Shown: one piece after another, positions 15,168 to 25,871 of the stretch
How the letters are laid out: every line of letters starts with the position of its first letter
Position numbering within the stretch: position 1 is the stretch's first letter
Assembly: GCF_002930645.1 (NCBI RefSeq)
Contig: NZ_PSNW01000018.1
Span: 1-64,000, forward strand
DNA: 64,000 nt
Direction of reading: 5' to 3'
Source of the DNA: Solimonas fluminis
GTDB lineage: Bacteria; Pseudomonadota; Gammaproteobacteria; Nevskiales; Nevskiaceae
Position numbers and translations under genes: made by a program
The notes under the pieces: generated by a model
Database searches by the model: none
What the model saw: the letters and a program-made list of their open reading frames with translations, nothing else
What the model was told of the DNA's origin: nothing

Positions 15168-16169
15168 ATGTCCGGTGCCGTACTTCCCATCGTCTGGGCC
15201 GACCCGGTCCTGCGCCTGCTGGACCAGCGCGTCCTGCCGCACGAGCTGTCCTATCTCGACTGCCAGAGTGCAGAGGACGTGGCCAGCGCGATCCATGGCA
15301 TGGCCGTGCGCGGGGCGCCGGCGATCGGCATCGCCGCGGCCTATGGCCTGGTGCTGGCCGTGCGCCGCGATCCCCAGTCCTTCGACGCGGCCTTCCGGGT
15401 GCTGGGCGACTCGCGGCCGACCGCGGTGAACCTGCGCTGGGCGCTGGAGCGGATGCGCGAGGTCTGGCGCCGCCGCCCGGATGCCGCTGCGCTGCTGGCG
15501 GAGGCCATCGCCATCCACGAGGAAGACCTGGCGCAGAACCTGAAGATCGGCCGCTACGGCGCCGAGCTGCTGGGGCAGGGCGCCAAGGTGGTCACCCATT
15601 GCAATACCGGCGCGCTCGCCACCGGCGGCCATGGCACTGCGCTGGGCGTGATCCGCAGCGCCTGGGCCGCCGGCCACCTGGCACAGGTCTTCAACACCGA
15701 GACCCGCCCCTGGCTGCAGGGCGCGCGCCTCACAGCCTGGGAGCTGCACGAGGAGGGCATTCCCGCCAAGCTGGTGGCCGACGGCGCCGTGGCCCACCTG
15801 ATGACGCGCGAGAAGATCGACTGGGTGATCGTGGGCGCCGACCGCATCGCCGCCAACGGCGATACCGCCAACAAGATCGGCACCTATGCCCTGGCCGTGG
15901 CGGCCAGGCGCCATGGCGTGAAGTTCATGGTGGCCGCGCCCAGCGGCACCTTCGACCTGTCCTGTCCGAGCGGACAGGCGATTCCCATCGAGGAGCGCAC
16001 CCCGCGCGAGCTGACCGAGTTCCGCGGCGAGCCGGTGGCGCCCCTGGGCTACGATGCCTTCAACCCGGTGTTCGACGTCACCCCGGCCGAGCTGATCGAC
16101 GCCATCGTCTGCGAACGCGGCGTGATCAGCCCGGTGAGCGAGGCGGCGATCCGCAAGCTGCTGTCCTGA
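15168..16169 (+). CDS. mtnA: S-methyl-5-thioribose-1-phosphate isomerase
   Basis: 333 residues. [19 protein letters not shown] is the conserved phosphate-binding start; [20 protein letters not shown] holds the catalytic Cys; [18 protein letters not shown] and [25 protein letters not shown] holds the catalytic Asp; [21 protein letters not shown] closes the family pattern. It isomerises MTR-1-P to methylthioribulose-1-P in methionine salvage. No other salvage gene of the later steps is nearby; the divergent mtaD fits the pathway. In Pseudomonas gyrA follows directly, whereas here three envelope genes intervene. Confidence 0.97.
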   Translation: MSGAVLPIVWADPVLRLLDQRVLPHELSYLDCQSAEDVASAIHGMAVRGAPAIGIAAAYGLVLAVRRDPQSFDAAFRVLGDSRPTAVNLRWALERMREVWRRRPDAAALLAEAIAIHEEDLAQNLKIGRYGAELLGQGAKVVTHCNTGALATGGHGTALGVIRSAWAAGHLAQVFNTETRPWLQGARLTAWELHEEGIPAKLVADGAVAHLMTREKIDWVIVGADRIAANGDTANKIGTYALAVAARRHGVKFMVAAPSGTFDLSCPSGQAIPIEERTPRELTEFRGEPVAPLGYDAFNPVFDVTPAELIDAIVCERGVISPVSEAAIRKLLS

Positions 16170-16235
16170 TTCCCGGGGCGGCTGCATAAGCTAGGAATAA
16201 TTGTCCCAGGCCGCTGCGGGGCCCGGTTTCTGGCC

Positions 16236-16241
16236 TACAAT
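16236..16241 (+). promoter_or_regulatory. -10-like element before the DUF2946-like gene
   Basis: TACAAT ends eight bases before the ATG at 16250, giving at most a one- or two-base leader. No ribosome binding site fits in that gap. No convincing -35. Confidence 0.35.
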
Positions 16242-16249
16242 CGCCGGCC

Positions 16250-16645
16250 ATGACCGCCGACACCGCCCCCAGCCTGCACCAGCTGCGCGCCCCGCGCCGC
16301 TACCTGCTGCTGTGGCTGTTGCTGGCGGCGCTGTTCGCCCGCGGCCTGGTGGCCCCGGGCTTCATGCCGCAGTTCGGTGCCGGCGGCGTCGGCATCGTGC
16401 TGTGTACGCCGCAGGGTCCCAAGACGCTGTGGCAGGCCGGCGACGCCATCGGCGGCGGCCAGCATGCCGGCGGCGAGCACTGCGCCTTCGGGCTCGCGCT
16501 GGGCATGGCAGCGGCCACCGGTCCTGCAACGGCGGCACTGGCGCTGGCCGCCGCATCCGTCTCTGTCTCCGTCCAGCCACAGCCAGCCATCGTTTCCTGG
16601 CGGGAGCGCGGAACCTCCGCCCGCGGGCCTCCCTCCTATTCCTGA
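16250..16645 (+). CDS. DUF2946-like small membrane protein
   Basis: 131 residues. An N-terminal membrane helix (YLLLWLLLAALFARGLVAPGFMP) is followed by VLCTPQGPKTLW, a Gly/His segment (GGGQHAGGEHCAFGLALG) and a second hydrophobic stretch. The paired Cys in LCT and HCAF with nearby His is the DUF2946 pattern; these small proteins often sit beside TonB-dependent receptors or copper genes, and Cys/His metal binding is inferred. It is followed 83 bases later by the TonB receptor and PepSY genes, so a metal-related envelope role is plausible. The exact metal cannot be read from the sequence. Confidence 0.65.
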   Translation: MTADTAPSLHQLRAPRRYLLLWLLLAALFARGLVAPGFMPQFGAGGVGIVLCTPQGPKTLWQAGDAIGGGQHAGGEHCAFGLALGMAAATGPATAALALAAASVSVSVQPQPAIVSWRERGTSARGPPSYS

Positions 16646-16728
16646 AGTCGACCCTGCTGCCGCGGTCCCTGCGCCGCGGAACCCCGACTCATGCGGCCGT
16701 CCGTGGCCGTGTTCCAGGAGTGATCGAG

Positions 16729-18822
16729 ATGTCCCTGCCTTGCCCGCAAGCCCGGCCGCTGGCCGCGCTCGCCTTGCTGCTTCCCCTTGCCGTATCCGCC
16801 CATGAAGTATCCGAGCCGGGCAGCGTCACGCTGGAACCGGTGATCGTCACCGGCGAGCGCGCCGGCTCGCCCACCGCGCCCAGCGTGCGCGAGGCCCATG
16901 ACCGCATCGAACAGACGCCGGGCGGGGTCGACCTGGTTTCCAGCGAGGAGTTCCAGGACCGCTACGCCGTCAACCTGCGCGACATGCTGCGCGATACCCC
17001 GGGCGTGTTCGCCCAGACCCGCTTCGCCGAGGAAGTCCGCATTTCCATCCGCGGTTCCGGCCTGAGCCGCAGCAACCACCTGCGCGGCATCCTGCTGCTG
17101 CAGGACGGCGTGCCGGTGAACCTGCCGGACGGCTTCGGCGACTTCCAGGAGGTGGATCCGCTGAACCTGCGCTACGTCGAGGTCTACAAGGGCGGCAACG
17201 GCCTGCGCTACGGCAGCTCCGCCCTGGGCGGTGCCATCAACGTGGCGACGCCCACCGGCCGCACCGCCGCGCAGCAGAACCTGCTGCGCCTGGAAGGCGG
17301 CAGCTTCGGCAGCTTCCGCGAGCATGCCGCGGTGGCACGTGCCGGCGACAAGTGGGACGTCTACGCCGGCGTCACCGCCAGCCAGTCCGACGGCTTCCGC
17401 GACCAGAGCAACACCGACAACCGCCGCTTCAACGGCAACGTCGGCTACCGCCTCGGCGACGGCGCCGAGACGCGCTTCTACCTCAACGTCAACGACATCA
17501 ACCAGGAGATCCCGGGAACCCTCGGCTACGACGCGGCGCTGAAGGATCCGGACAGCGTGCTGCCCATGGCCAACAGCTTCGATACCGGCCGCAATATCGA
17601 GTCCACGCGCCTGGCCAACCGCAGTAGCCTGCCGTTGGCCGGCGGGCAGCTGGAGGTCGGCGGCTACTGGTTCCGCAAGAAGCTGTTCCATCCCATCACC
17701 GGCATCGTCGTCGACCAGCAGGGCGACTTCTTCGGCGCCTTCGCGCAATGGGCCGGCGAAGGTGTGCTGCTGGGCCGGCGCAACGAGCTGACGCTGGGCA
17801 GCCGCGTCGGCGCCGGTCACAACGATGCGCGCGTCTTCACCAATGCCGCCGGGCGGCGCGGCACGCAGACCGGCAATGCCGACGAGGAAGCGTCCGAGTA
17901 CAACCTCTACGCCGAGAACCGCCTGTGGCTGACGCCGTCCCTGGCGCTGGTCGGCGGCCTGCAGGGCGTGCTGGCGGTGCGCGACTTCCAGGACCACGTC
18001 AACCCGGCCGAGTCCGCGGACCGCGAATACAAGGGGCTCAACCCCAAGCTCGGCCTGCTGTTCACGCTGGCCGAGCACGCGCAATGGTTCGCCAACCTCA
18101 GCCGCAGCTACGAGCCGCCGATCTTCTCCGACCTGAACCAGAACGCCCCGGCAGGCTGCTCCAGCACCGTCGGCGGCTTTGCCGACCTGGAGGCGCAGAA
18201 GGCCTGGACCGCTGAGCTGGGCACGCGCGGCACGCAGGGCCGCTGGGCCTGGGACCTGTCGCTCTACCGCGCCGAGCTGCGCGACGAGGTGCTGCAGCAG
18301 GCCTGTTCGCCGACCACGTCGATCCAGTTCAACGCCGACAAGACGGTCCACCAGGGCGTCGAGGCCGGCCTGGCCTACAAGCTGCTCAGGGACTTCGCGC
18401 GGGCCGGCGATTCGCTGACGCTGCAGCAGGTCTACAACTACGCGGATTTCCATTTCGACGGCGACGCGCAGTACGGCAGCAACCGCCTGGCCGGCCAGCC
18501 GCGCCACTACTACATCGCCGAACTGCGCTATGAGCACCCGGCGGGGTTCCATGTCGAGGCCGGCATCGAGCGTTCGCCCTCGGGCCTGACGGTGGATTAC
18601 GCCAACACGCAGGAGACCCCGGGCTACACCACCTGGAACCTCGGCGGCGGCGTGGACCTGCCGCATGGCGTCAGCCTGTTCATCGAGGGGCGCAACCTGT
18701 CCGACGAGCGCTACATCAGCAGCGTCTCCGCCACCACCAACTACAGCACGGCGACCAGCCGCAACATCTTCTACCCCGGTGAGGGGCGGGCGGTGTACGG
18801 CGGACTGCGCTGGGCCTGGTGA
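16729..18822 (+). CDS. TonB-dependent outer membrane receptor
   Basis: 697 residues. ATG 16729 is preceded at eight bases by AGGAG; a GTG three codons earlier is less well placed. A signal peptide (about 1-24, ending VSAHE) leads to the TonB-box-like VTLEPVIVTGE. The plug domain shows LRDMLRDTPGVF, RISIRGSGL, ILLLQDGVPVNLPDG and VEVYKGGNGLRYGSSALGGAINV. The barrel ends NIFYPGEGRAVYGGLRWAW, with the terminal aromatic expected for BAM insertion. It imports a chelate or metal at the cost of proton motive force via TonB. A plain FecA/siderophore-type fold; the ligand is not predictable. The stop overlaps the PepSY gene (TGATG). Confidence 0.93.
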   Translation: MSLPCPQARPLAALALLLPLAVSAHEVSEPGSVTLEPVIVTGERAGSPTAPSVREAHDRIEQTPGGVDLVSSEEFQDRYAVNLRDMLRDTPGVFAQTRFAEEVRISIRGSGLSRSNHLRGILLLQDGVPVNLPDGFGDFQEVDPLNLRYVEVYKGGNGLRYGSSALGGAINVATPTGRTAAQQNLLRLEGGSFGSFREHAAVARAGDKWDVYAGVTASQSDGFRDQSNTDNRRFNGNVGYRLGDGAETRFYLNVNDINQEIPGTLGYDAALKDPDSVLPMANSFDTGRNIESTRLANRSSLPLAGGQLEVGGYWFRKKLFHPITGIVVDQQGDFFGAFAQWAGEGVLLGRRNELTLGSRVGAGHNDARVFTNAAGRRGTQTGNADEEASEYNLYAENRLWLTPSLALVGGLQGVLAVRDFQDHVNPAESADREYKGLNPKLGLLFTLAEHAQWFANLSRSYEPPIFSDLNQNAPAGCSSTVGGFADLEAQKAWTAELGTRGTQGRWAWDLSLYRAELRDEVLQQACSPTTSIQFNADKTVHQGVEAGLAYKLLRDFARAGDSLTLQQVYNYADFHFDGDAQYGSNRLAGQPRHYYIAELRYEHPAGFHVEAGIERSPSGLTVDYANTQETPGYTTWNLGGGVDLPHGVSLFIEGRNLSDERYISSVSATTNYSTATSRNIFYPGEGRAVYGGLRWAW

Positions 18823-20153
18823 TGCTGGCCAGGCTGACGCGCTGGCACCGGCGGCTGTCGCTGCTGGCCGGTGTCGCGCTGCTGCTGTGGGCCTCCTCGG
18901 GCCTGCTGCATCCGCTGATGGCCTGGACCAATCCCCGGCCGGCCGCCTTCGCGCCGCCGGTCGGGGAGCCGCTGGCGCTGCCGGCGCAGCCGCCCCCGGC
19001 GCTGGCCGCGGAGCCCGCCGGCATCGTGCGCCTTCTGTCGCAGGGCGGGAGGACGCTGTGGCAGCTTGCTTCGCCCGACCGGCAGCAGCTGCGCTATGTC
19101 GATGCGCGGACCGGCGAGGAACTGCCGGACGCCGATCGGGTGCGCGCCGTGCAGCTGGCGCGCCACTACACCGGCCTGCAGGCGGAGCCGCTCGGCGAAG
19201 TCCGGCACATTCTCGCGTTCGATCGGGAGTATCCGGCGGTGAACCGCCTGCTGCCGGTATGGCGCGTGGAATTCACCGATGAGCGCGGCCTGACGGCCTA
19301 CGTCCATACCGGGGAGGACCGCCTGGCTTCGCTGACCGACCGGCGCAAGCGTGTTCTCCTGGCCTTGTTCCAGACCGTGCACACCCTGGATTTCCTGGAG
19401 GGCGTGGAAGGCCTGCGGCTGGGCCTGGTCCTGGCGGCGGTCGGCAGCGTGCTGGCGGCGGCGATGCTGGGCATCGGCCTGCTGCTGGGCCGGCGCGGCC
19501 GTCCCGGCGCCCCCGCCTTGCGGCGCCGGCACCGGCTGCTGGCCTGGGCGGCCTGGCTGCCGGTGCTGATGTTCTCGGTCAGCGGCCTGTTCCACCTGCT
19601 GCGGCTGTCGCCGCTGTTGCAGGAGACGCCGCCGGCCGTCTCCCGGTCGGTGCGGGGGGCGCTGGCCTGGCCGGCGGAACTGGAGGGGGCCCGGTCGCTG
19701 ACCCTGCTGCCGCTGGGGCAGGGCGCGGCGGTCTGGCGTGCCCGCTTCGGCCCGCAGAGCCTGGCGTTGTACGACGCCCGCAGCGGCGCCCGCCTGGCGG
19801 GCGGCGATGCGGAGCTGGCGCGGCGGCTGGCCGGGGTGGGCGCGGCCGGGACCGCCGCCTTGCAGGCCGGGTTCTCCGCCGAGTACGGATTCGCCAACAA
19901 GCGCCTGCCGGTCTGGCGCGTGGAGCAGCCGCAGGGGCTGGCCTTCGTCGATACCGCGTTCGGGCAGTTGGCGGCGCAGGTGAGGCCGCTGGACGTGGCC
20001 GAGCAGTGGACGTTCTCCAGCCTGCACAAATGGCAGCTGCTGGATTTCCTGGGCAAGGCCTGGCGCGATGCCGTGCTCAGCGCGGGGGCCCTGCTGGGCC
20101 TGCTGGCGGCCCTGTTCGGGCTGGCCATCCGCCTGCGGCGCCAGGGCCGCTAG
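18822..20153 (+). CDS. PepSY-associated membrane protein
   Basis: 443 residues; the ATG overlaps the receptor stop by one base (a GTG one codon earlier is possible). The opening RLTRWHRRLSLLAGVALLLWASSGLLHPLM is the typical PepSY-TM N-terminus. Two periplasmic PepSY-like parts each contain the same R-LPVWRVE pattern (NRLLPVWRVEFTDERG and NKRLPVWRVEQPQG), separated by membrane helices around residues 205-225 and 240-260; LHKWQLLDFLGKAWRDAVLSAGALLGLLAALFGLAI closes the protein. Proteins of this family accompany TonB receptors and may serve as ferric-chelate reductases or accessory factors. The internal duplication is clear. Confidence 0.88.
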   Translation: MLARLTRWHRRLSLLAGVALLLWASSGLLHPLMAWTNPRPAAFAPPVGEPLALPAQPPPALAAEPAGIVRLLSQGGRTLWQLASPDRQQLRYVDARTGEELPDADRVRAVQLARHYTGLQAEPLGEVRHILAFDREYPAVNRLLPVWRVEFTDERGLTAYVHTGEDRLASLTDRRKRVLLALFQTVHTLDFLEGVEGLRLGLVLAAVGSVLAAAMLGIGLLLGRRGRPGAPALRRRHRLLAWAAWLPVLMFSVSGLFHLLRLSPLLQETPPAVSRSVRGALAWPAELEGARSLTLLPLGQGAAVWRARFGPQSLALYDARSGARLAGGDAELARRLAGVGAAGTAALQAGFSAEYGFANKRLPVWRVEQPQGLAFVDTAFGQLAAQVRPLDVAEQWTFSSLHKWQLLDFLGKAWRDAVLSAGALLGLLAALFGLAIRLRRQGR

Positions 20154-20235
20154 GGCGGGGCATTTGTGCGGTTTTCGGGCCTGCGGGCAGGGTGCGGATC
20201 GCCCCTGTCCGCGGACCCTATGCACCCCCGGTTTA

Positions 20236-20244
20236 TGTTAGAAT
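20236..20244 (+). promoter_or_regulatory. Extended -10 promoter upstream of gyrA
   Basis: TGTTAGAAT: a TG one base before TAGAAT, i.e. an extended -10, in an A/T-rich patch about 60 bases before the gyrA ATG. No clear -35, as often with extended -10 promoters. Confidence 0.5.
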
Positions 20245-20304
20245 CTATCGACAAATTCCTAGACATAAATCGCGGCTCCGCGCAAGGCGGACGCAGGCTC
20301 GCAT

Positions 20305-23031
<2,727 letters not shown>

Positions 23032-23043
23032 AGCGGTCCTGTG

Positions 23044-23072
23044 AAACCGGCACCGAACTTGGTGCCGGTTTT
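23044..23072 (+). terminator. Hairpin terminator after gyrA
   Basis: AAACCGGCACC (23044-23054) pairs with GGTGCCGGTTT (23061-23071) across GAACTT. The T run is short (TTTT then G), so termination may be partial. Confidence 0.7.
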
Positions 23073-23170
23073 GCGATCAGAGGGAGCAGGGGCGGCGCCC
23101 GACGGGCTCCGACGAATCCAGCGGGCTCCGGGCGATCCCCGGGGCTCCACCTAAACAAGGGACCCATGCT

Positions 23171-24814
23171 GTGCCGCACCATACGCCCCTGATCGCCACT
23201 ATCGTCATGGGTCTGGTACTGGCCTTCGTGTTCGGTGCCCTGGCCAACCGCCTGCGCCTGCCGCCGCTGGCCGGTTACCTGCTCGCCGGCATCGTCGTGG
23301 GGCCCTTCACGCCGGGCTTCGTCGCCGATCCCGGACTGGCCACCGAGCTGGCGGAGATCGGCGTGATCCTGCTGATGTTCGGCGTCGGCCTGCATTTCTC
23401 GCTGGACGACCTGATGGCGGTCAAGCGCATCGCCATTCCCGGCGCCATCGTGCAGATGGCCGTGGCGACGCTGCTGGGCATCGCTCTGGCCTGGGCCGTG
23501 GGCTGGCCGCTGGGCCAGGGCTTCGTCTTCGGCCTGGCCTTGTCGGTCGCCAGTACGGTGGTGCTACTGCGCGCCCTGGAAGAGAGACGCCAGATCGAGA
23601 CCACGCGCGGGCGCATCGCGGTCGGCTGGCTGATCGTCGAGGACCTGGCGATGGTGCTGGCACTGGTGCTGCTGCCGGCCCTTGCCGGCGTGCTCGGCGG
23701 CCAGGCCGAGGCCTCGCCGAGCGGCGGCGAAACCAGCGTGCTCGGCGCGATCCTGCTGACCCTGGCCAAGGTGGCCGGATTCGTCGCCTTCATGCTGATC
23801 GTCGGGCGCCGGCTGATTCCGGGCGTGCTGCACGTCATTGCACGCACCGGCTCCAAGGAATTGTTTCGTCTTGCGGTGCTGGCGGTGGCCCTGGGTGTGG
23901 CCTTCGGCTCCGCGCAACTGTTCGGCGTGTCCTTCGCGCTCGGAGCCTTCTTCGCCGGCATGGTGCTCAGCGAATCGGAGCTGAGCTCGGAAGCGGCCCA
24001 GGAAACCCTGCCGCTGCGCGATGCCTTCGCCGTGCTGTTCTTCGTGTCCGTGGGCATGCTGTTCAACCCGAACATCCTGCTCGCCCAGCCCTGGCTGGTG
24101 CTGGCCGCCTTCCTGATCATCGTGCTGGGCAAGTCCGTTGCCGCCATGCTGATCGTGCTGGCCTTCAGGTATCCCCGCGGCACCGCGCTGACCATTGCCG
24201 CGAGCCTCGCGCAGATCGGCGAGTTCTCCTTCATCCTGGCCACGCTGGGCGTGGACCTGGGCCTGCTGACCGAGCAGGCGCGCGACGTGATCCTGGCCGG
24301 CGCGATCTTCTCGATCATCGCCAACCCCTTCTTCTTCATCGTCTCGGACCGCCTCGAGCGGCGCTGGGGCCAGGTGCGCGCGGTCGGCGCCTTCACGCCG
24401 GTCATTTCCGACCACGTGGTGCTGGTCGGCTACGGCCGCGTCGGCAGCGCCGTGGTCGAGTCGCTGCAGGCGCAGGGACAGACCTTCCTGGTGATCGAGG
24501 AGAACGACGAGCGGGTGCAGCGCCTGCGCGAGGCGGGCATCCCGGTGCTGGTCGGCAATGCCGCGCATCCGGCCACCCTCAAGGCCGCGCAGCTGACCAA
24601 GGCTCGGACCCTGATCCTGGCCGTGCCCAATGCCTTCGAGGCCGGGCAGGTGATCCAGCAGGCGAGGGAGGTGCAACCCGAGCTGCCGATCTATGCTCGC
24701 GCCCACTCCGACGCCGAGGTGGACTACCTGCGAAAGCGCGGCGCCAGCTTCATCGTCATGGGCGAGCGCGAGATTGCCCGCAGCATGGTGGAGCAGCTGC
24801 AGCTGCCGGCTTAG
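23171..24814 (+). CDS. ybaL: YbaL/KefB-type cation:proton antiporter with RCK domain
   Basis: 547 residues from GTG 23171, giving PHHTPLIATIVMGLVLAFVFGALANRLRLPPLAGYLLAG, which parallels the E. coli YbaL start. About 12 membrane helices form a CPA2 Na+/H+ exchanger domain (GPFTPGFVAD, LSVASTVVLLRALEER, VSFALGAFFAGMVLSE, FFVSVGML). After ~residue 400 a cytosolic RCK/TrkA-N nucleotide-binding domain starts VVLVGYGRVGSAVVESL. The length is close to E. coli YbaL, and the TrkA-C domain is lacking. Likely potassium or sodium/proton exchange in the inner membrane. It lies between gyrA and serC, which are adjacent in Pseudomonas. Confidence 0.94.
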   Translation: MPHHTPLIATIVMGLVLAFVFGALANRLRLPPLAGYLLAGIVVGPFTPGFVADPGLATELAEIGVILLMFGVGLHFSLDDLMAVKRIAIPGAIVQMAVATLLGIALAWAVGWPLGQGFVFGLALSVASTVVLLRALEERRQIETTRGRIAVGWLIVEDLAMVLALVLLPALAGVLGGQAEASPSGGETSVLGAILLTLAKVAGFVAFMLIVGRRLIPGVLHVIARTGSKELFRLAVLAVALGVAFGSAQLFGVSFALGAFFAGMVLSESELSSEAAQETLPLRDAFAVLFFVSVGMLFNPNILLAQPWLVLAAFLIIVLGKSVAAMLIVLAFRYPRGTALTIAASLAQIGEFSFILATLGVDLGLLTEQARDVILAGAIFSIIANPFFFIVSDRLERRWGQVRAVGAFTPVISDHVVLVGYGRVGSAVVESLQAQGQTFLVIEENDERVQRLREAGIPVLVGNAAHPATLKAAQLTKARTLILAVPNAFEAGQVIQQAREVQPELPIYARAHSDAEVDYLRKRGASFIVMGEREIARSMVEQLQLPA

Positions 24815-24836
24815 GGGGCTCAGCCCGGGCCGGCGC

Positions 24837-24871
24837 GGGAGGTCTTCAAGCCGGCCAAAGCCGGCTCCCGT
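24837..24871. repeat. Hairpin sequence after ybaL
   Basis: AGCCGGC (24849-24855) and GCCGGCT (24860-24866) pair around CAAA, and flanking CGGGAG/CTCCCG can extend the stem. It has no T tract, so it may be a REP-like or weak termination structure 35 bases after the ybaL stop. Nothing else is seen in the gap up to the vapBC promoter. Confidence 0.4.
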
Positions 24872-24946
24872 CCCGGCGATGATCACTCCCCGCCTCCGGA
24901 TACCAGCCTTCGCGGGTATGGCCATGGCCGGATCAGGTTTGCATCA

Positions 24947-24977
24947 TTGACTAACATGTCCTGTTAGGTGATATACT
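24947..24977 (+). promoter_or_regulatory. vapBC promoter with operator palindrome in the spacer
   Basis: -35 TTGACT (24947-24952) and -10 TATACT (24972-24977) are separated by 19 bases. Overlapping the -35 and spacer is CTAACA-TGTCC-TGTTAG (24951-24967), a perfect 6-bp palindrome, well placed for autorepression by the antitoxin. Confidence 0.65.
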
Positions 24978-24983
24978 AAGTCC

Positions 24984-25235
24984 ATGAATTTCAGCGTCCA
25001 TTTCGACGATGCCACGGTAGATCGCCTCAACAAGGCGGTCGAGCGGGCGGGCGTCACGCGCAACCGCCTGATTTCCATGGCGGTGCAGGAATGGCTGGCG
25101 CGGAACGAGGAAAAGGACTGGCCGGAGACCCTGCTGGCGCATTTCCGCAACCCGGCTCCGGAACTGGCGCAGGACACCCTGGATTTCCAGGCCTGGCGCG
25201 AGCATCTTGGCGGCCCGGCGGAACCGCGCTGGTGA
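24984..25235 (+). CDS. vapB: VapB-type ribbon-helix-helix antitoxin
   Basis: 83 residues. FSVHFDDATVDRLNKAVERAGVTRNRLISMAVQEWL is a ribbon-helix-helix DNA-binding domain; the Trp-containing acidic C-terminal half (WPETLLAHF, LDFQAWREHLGG) is the likely toxin-binding region. It overlaps the PIN toxin start by three bases (GTGA region). An operator palindrome lies in its promoter, consistent with autoregulation by the VapBC complex. The gene is lower in GC at its 5' end and stands alone with vapC between ybaL and serC. Confidence 0.85.
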   Translation: MNFSVHFDDATVDRLNKAVERAGVTRNRLISMAVQEWLARNEEKDWPETLLAHFRNPAPELAQDTLDFQAWREHLGGPAEPRW

Positions 25236-25630
25236 AGTACCTGCTGGACGCCAACGTGATCGCGGGCGCCATCAAGGGCCGCCTGCCGGTGGTGCTGAAG
25301 CTGTCGCAGCTCAAGCCCAGCGACATCGCGGTGGCGGCGGTGAGCCGCATGGAGGCCGAGGCGGCGCTGAGGGCGCAGCCGAGGGCCCAGGCGCGCTACG
25401 CCAAGCTGCTGAAGGAATTCCTTGCCAACGTGAAGGTGATCGCCTTCGACGCGGCGGAAACCCAGCAGGCGGTGACGCTGGCGGCCTATGCGCAGCAGAT
25501 GGACGAGAAGATCGGCGCCTACGACCTGCTGGTGGCGGCCACGGCGCTGTCCCACCAGCTGGTGCTGGTGACGGACCGGCCGCAGGCGTTTGCGAGCGTG
25601 CCGAATCTCGATGTGGAGAAGTGGGCCTGA
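25232..25630 (+). CDS. vapC: VapC-type PIN-domain toxin ribonuclease
   Basis: 132 residues from a GTG at 25232 that overlaps the antitoxin stop; this start gives the standard MKYLLDANVIAGAIKG opening. Acidic metal ligands of the PIN fold are all present: D6, E41 in SRMEAEAAL, D98 in AYDLLVAATAL and D115 in LVTDRPQAF. VapC toxins cleave tRNA or rRNA when antitoxin is degraded. Catalytic residues are intact, so the system looks functional. Upstream in-frame codons overlap the antitoxin gene and are not used. Confidence 0.9.
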   Translation: MKYLLDANVIAGAIKGRLPVVLKLSQLKPSDIAVAAVSRMEAEAALRAQPRAQARYAKLLKEFLANVKVIAFDAAETQQAVTLAAYAQQMDEKIGAYDLLVAATALSHQLVLVTDRPQAFASVPNLDVEKWA

Positions 25631-25642
25631 CCGGGAATTGAC

Positions 25643-25740
25643 CGAGTGCCCTGCATGGCACTCGGTCCCGGGCAGGCAGCCGGCCAAGGATGGCCGGCCC
25701 AGGGCTCAATCGGGAACTGAAGTCTCGCCATGGATGGCTG
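25643..25740 (+). repeat. Intergenic repeat family E, copy upstream of serC
   Basis: ACCGAGTGCC-TGCATGGCACTCGGT is a perfect-armed hairpin; GCCGGCCAAGGATGGCCGGC is a second; then the tail AATCGGGAACTGAAGTCTCG-CCATGGATGGC (25708-25738). The same order recurs after serC at 26965-27060, and the tail recurs at 57811-57840. Confidence 0.65.
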
Positions 25741-25871
25741 TAACGGATGTTGTTGTGGGAGCGACGCAAGTCGCGATCTGCCCGAAAAGATCGCGAATTG
25801 CGTTGCTTCCGCCAAAGAATGCACGGTATAGCAGTAAAGAACAGTTATCCATCATTGCCCAGGACTCAGAC

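Noticed and set aside
16636-18666. Minus-strand frame opposite the TonB receptor
   Set aside because: No recognisable domain and the plus-strand protein has plug and barrel motifs throughout.
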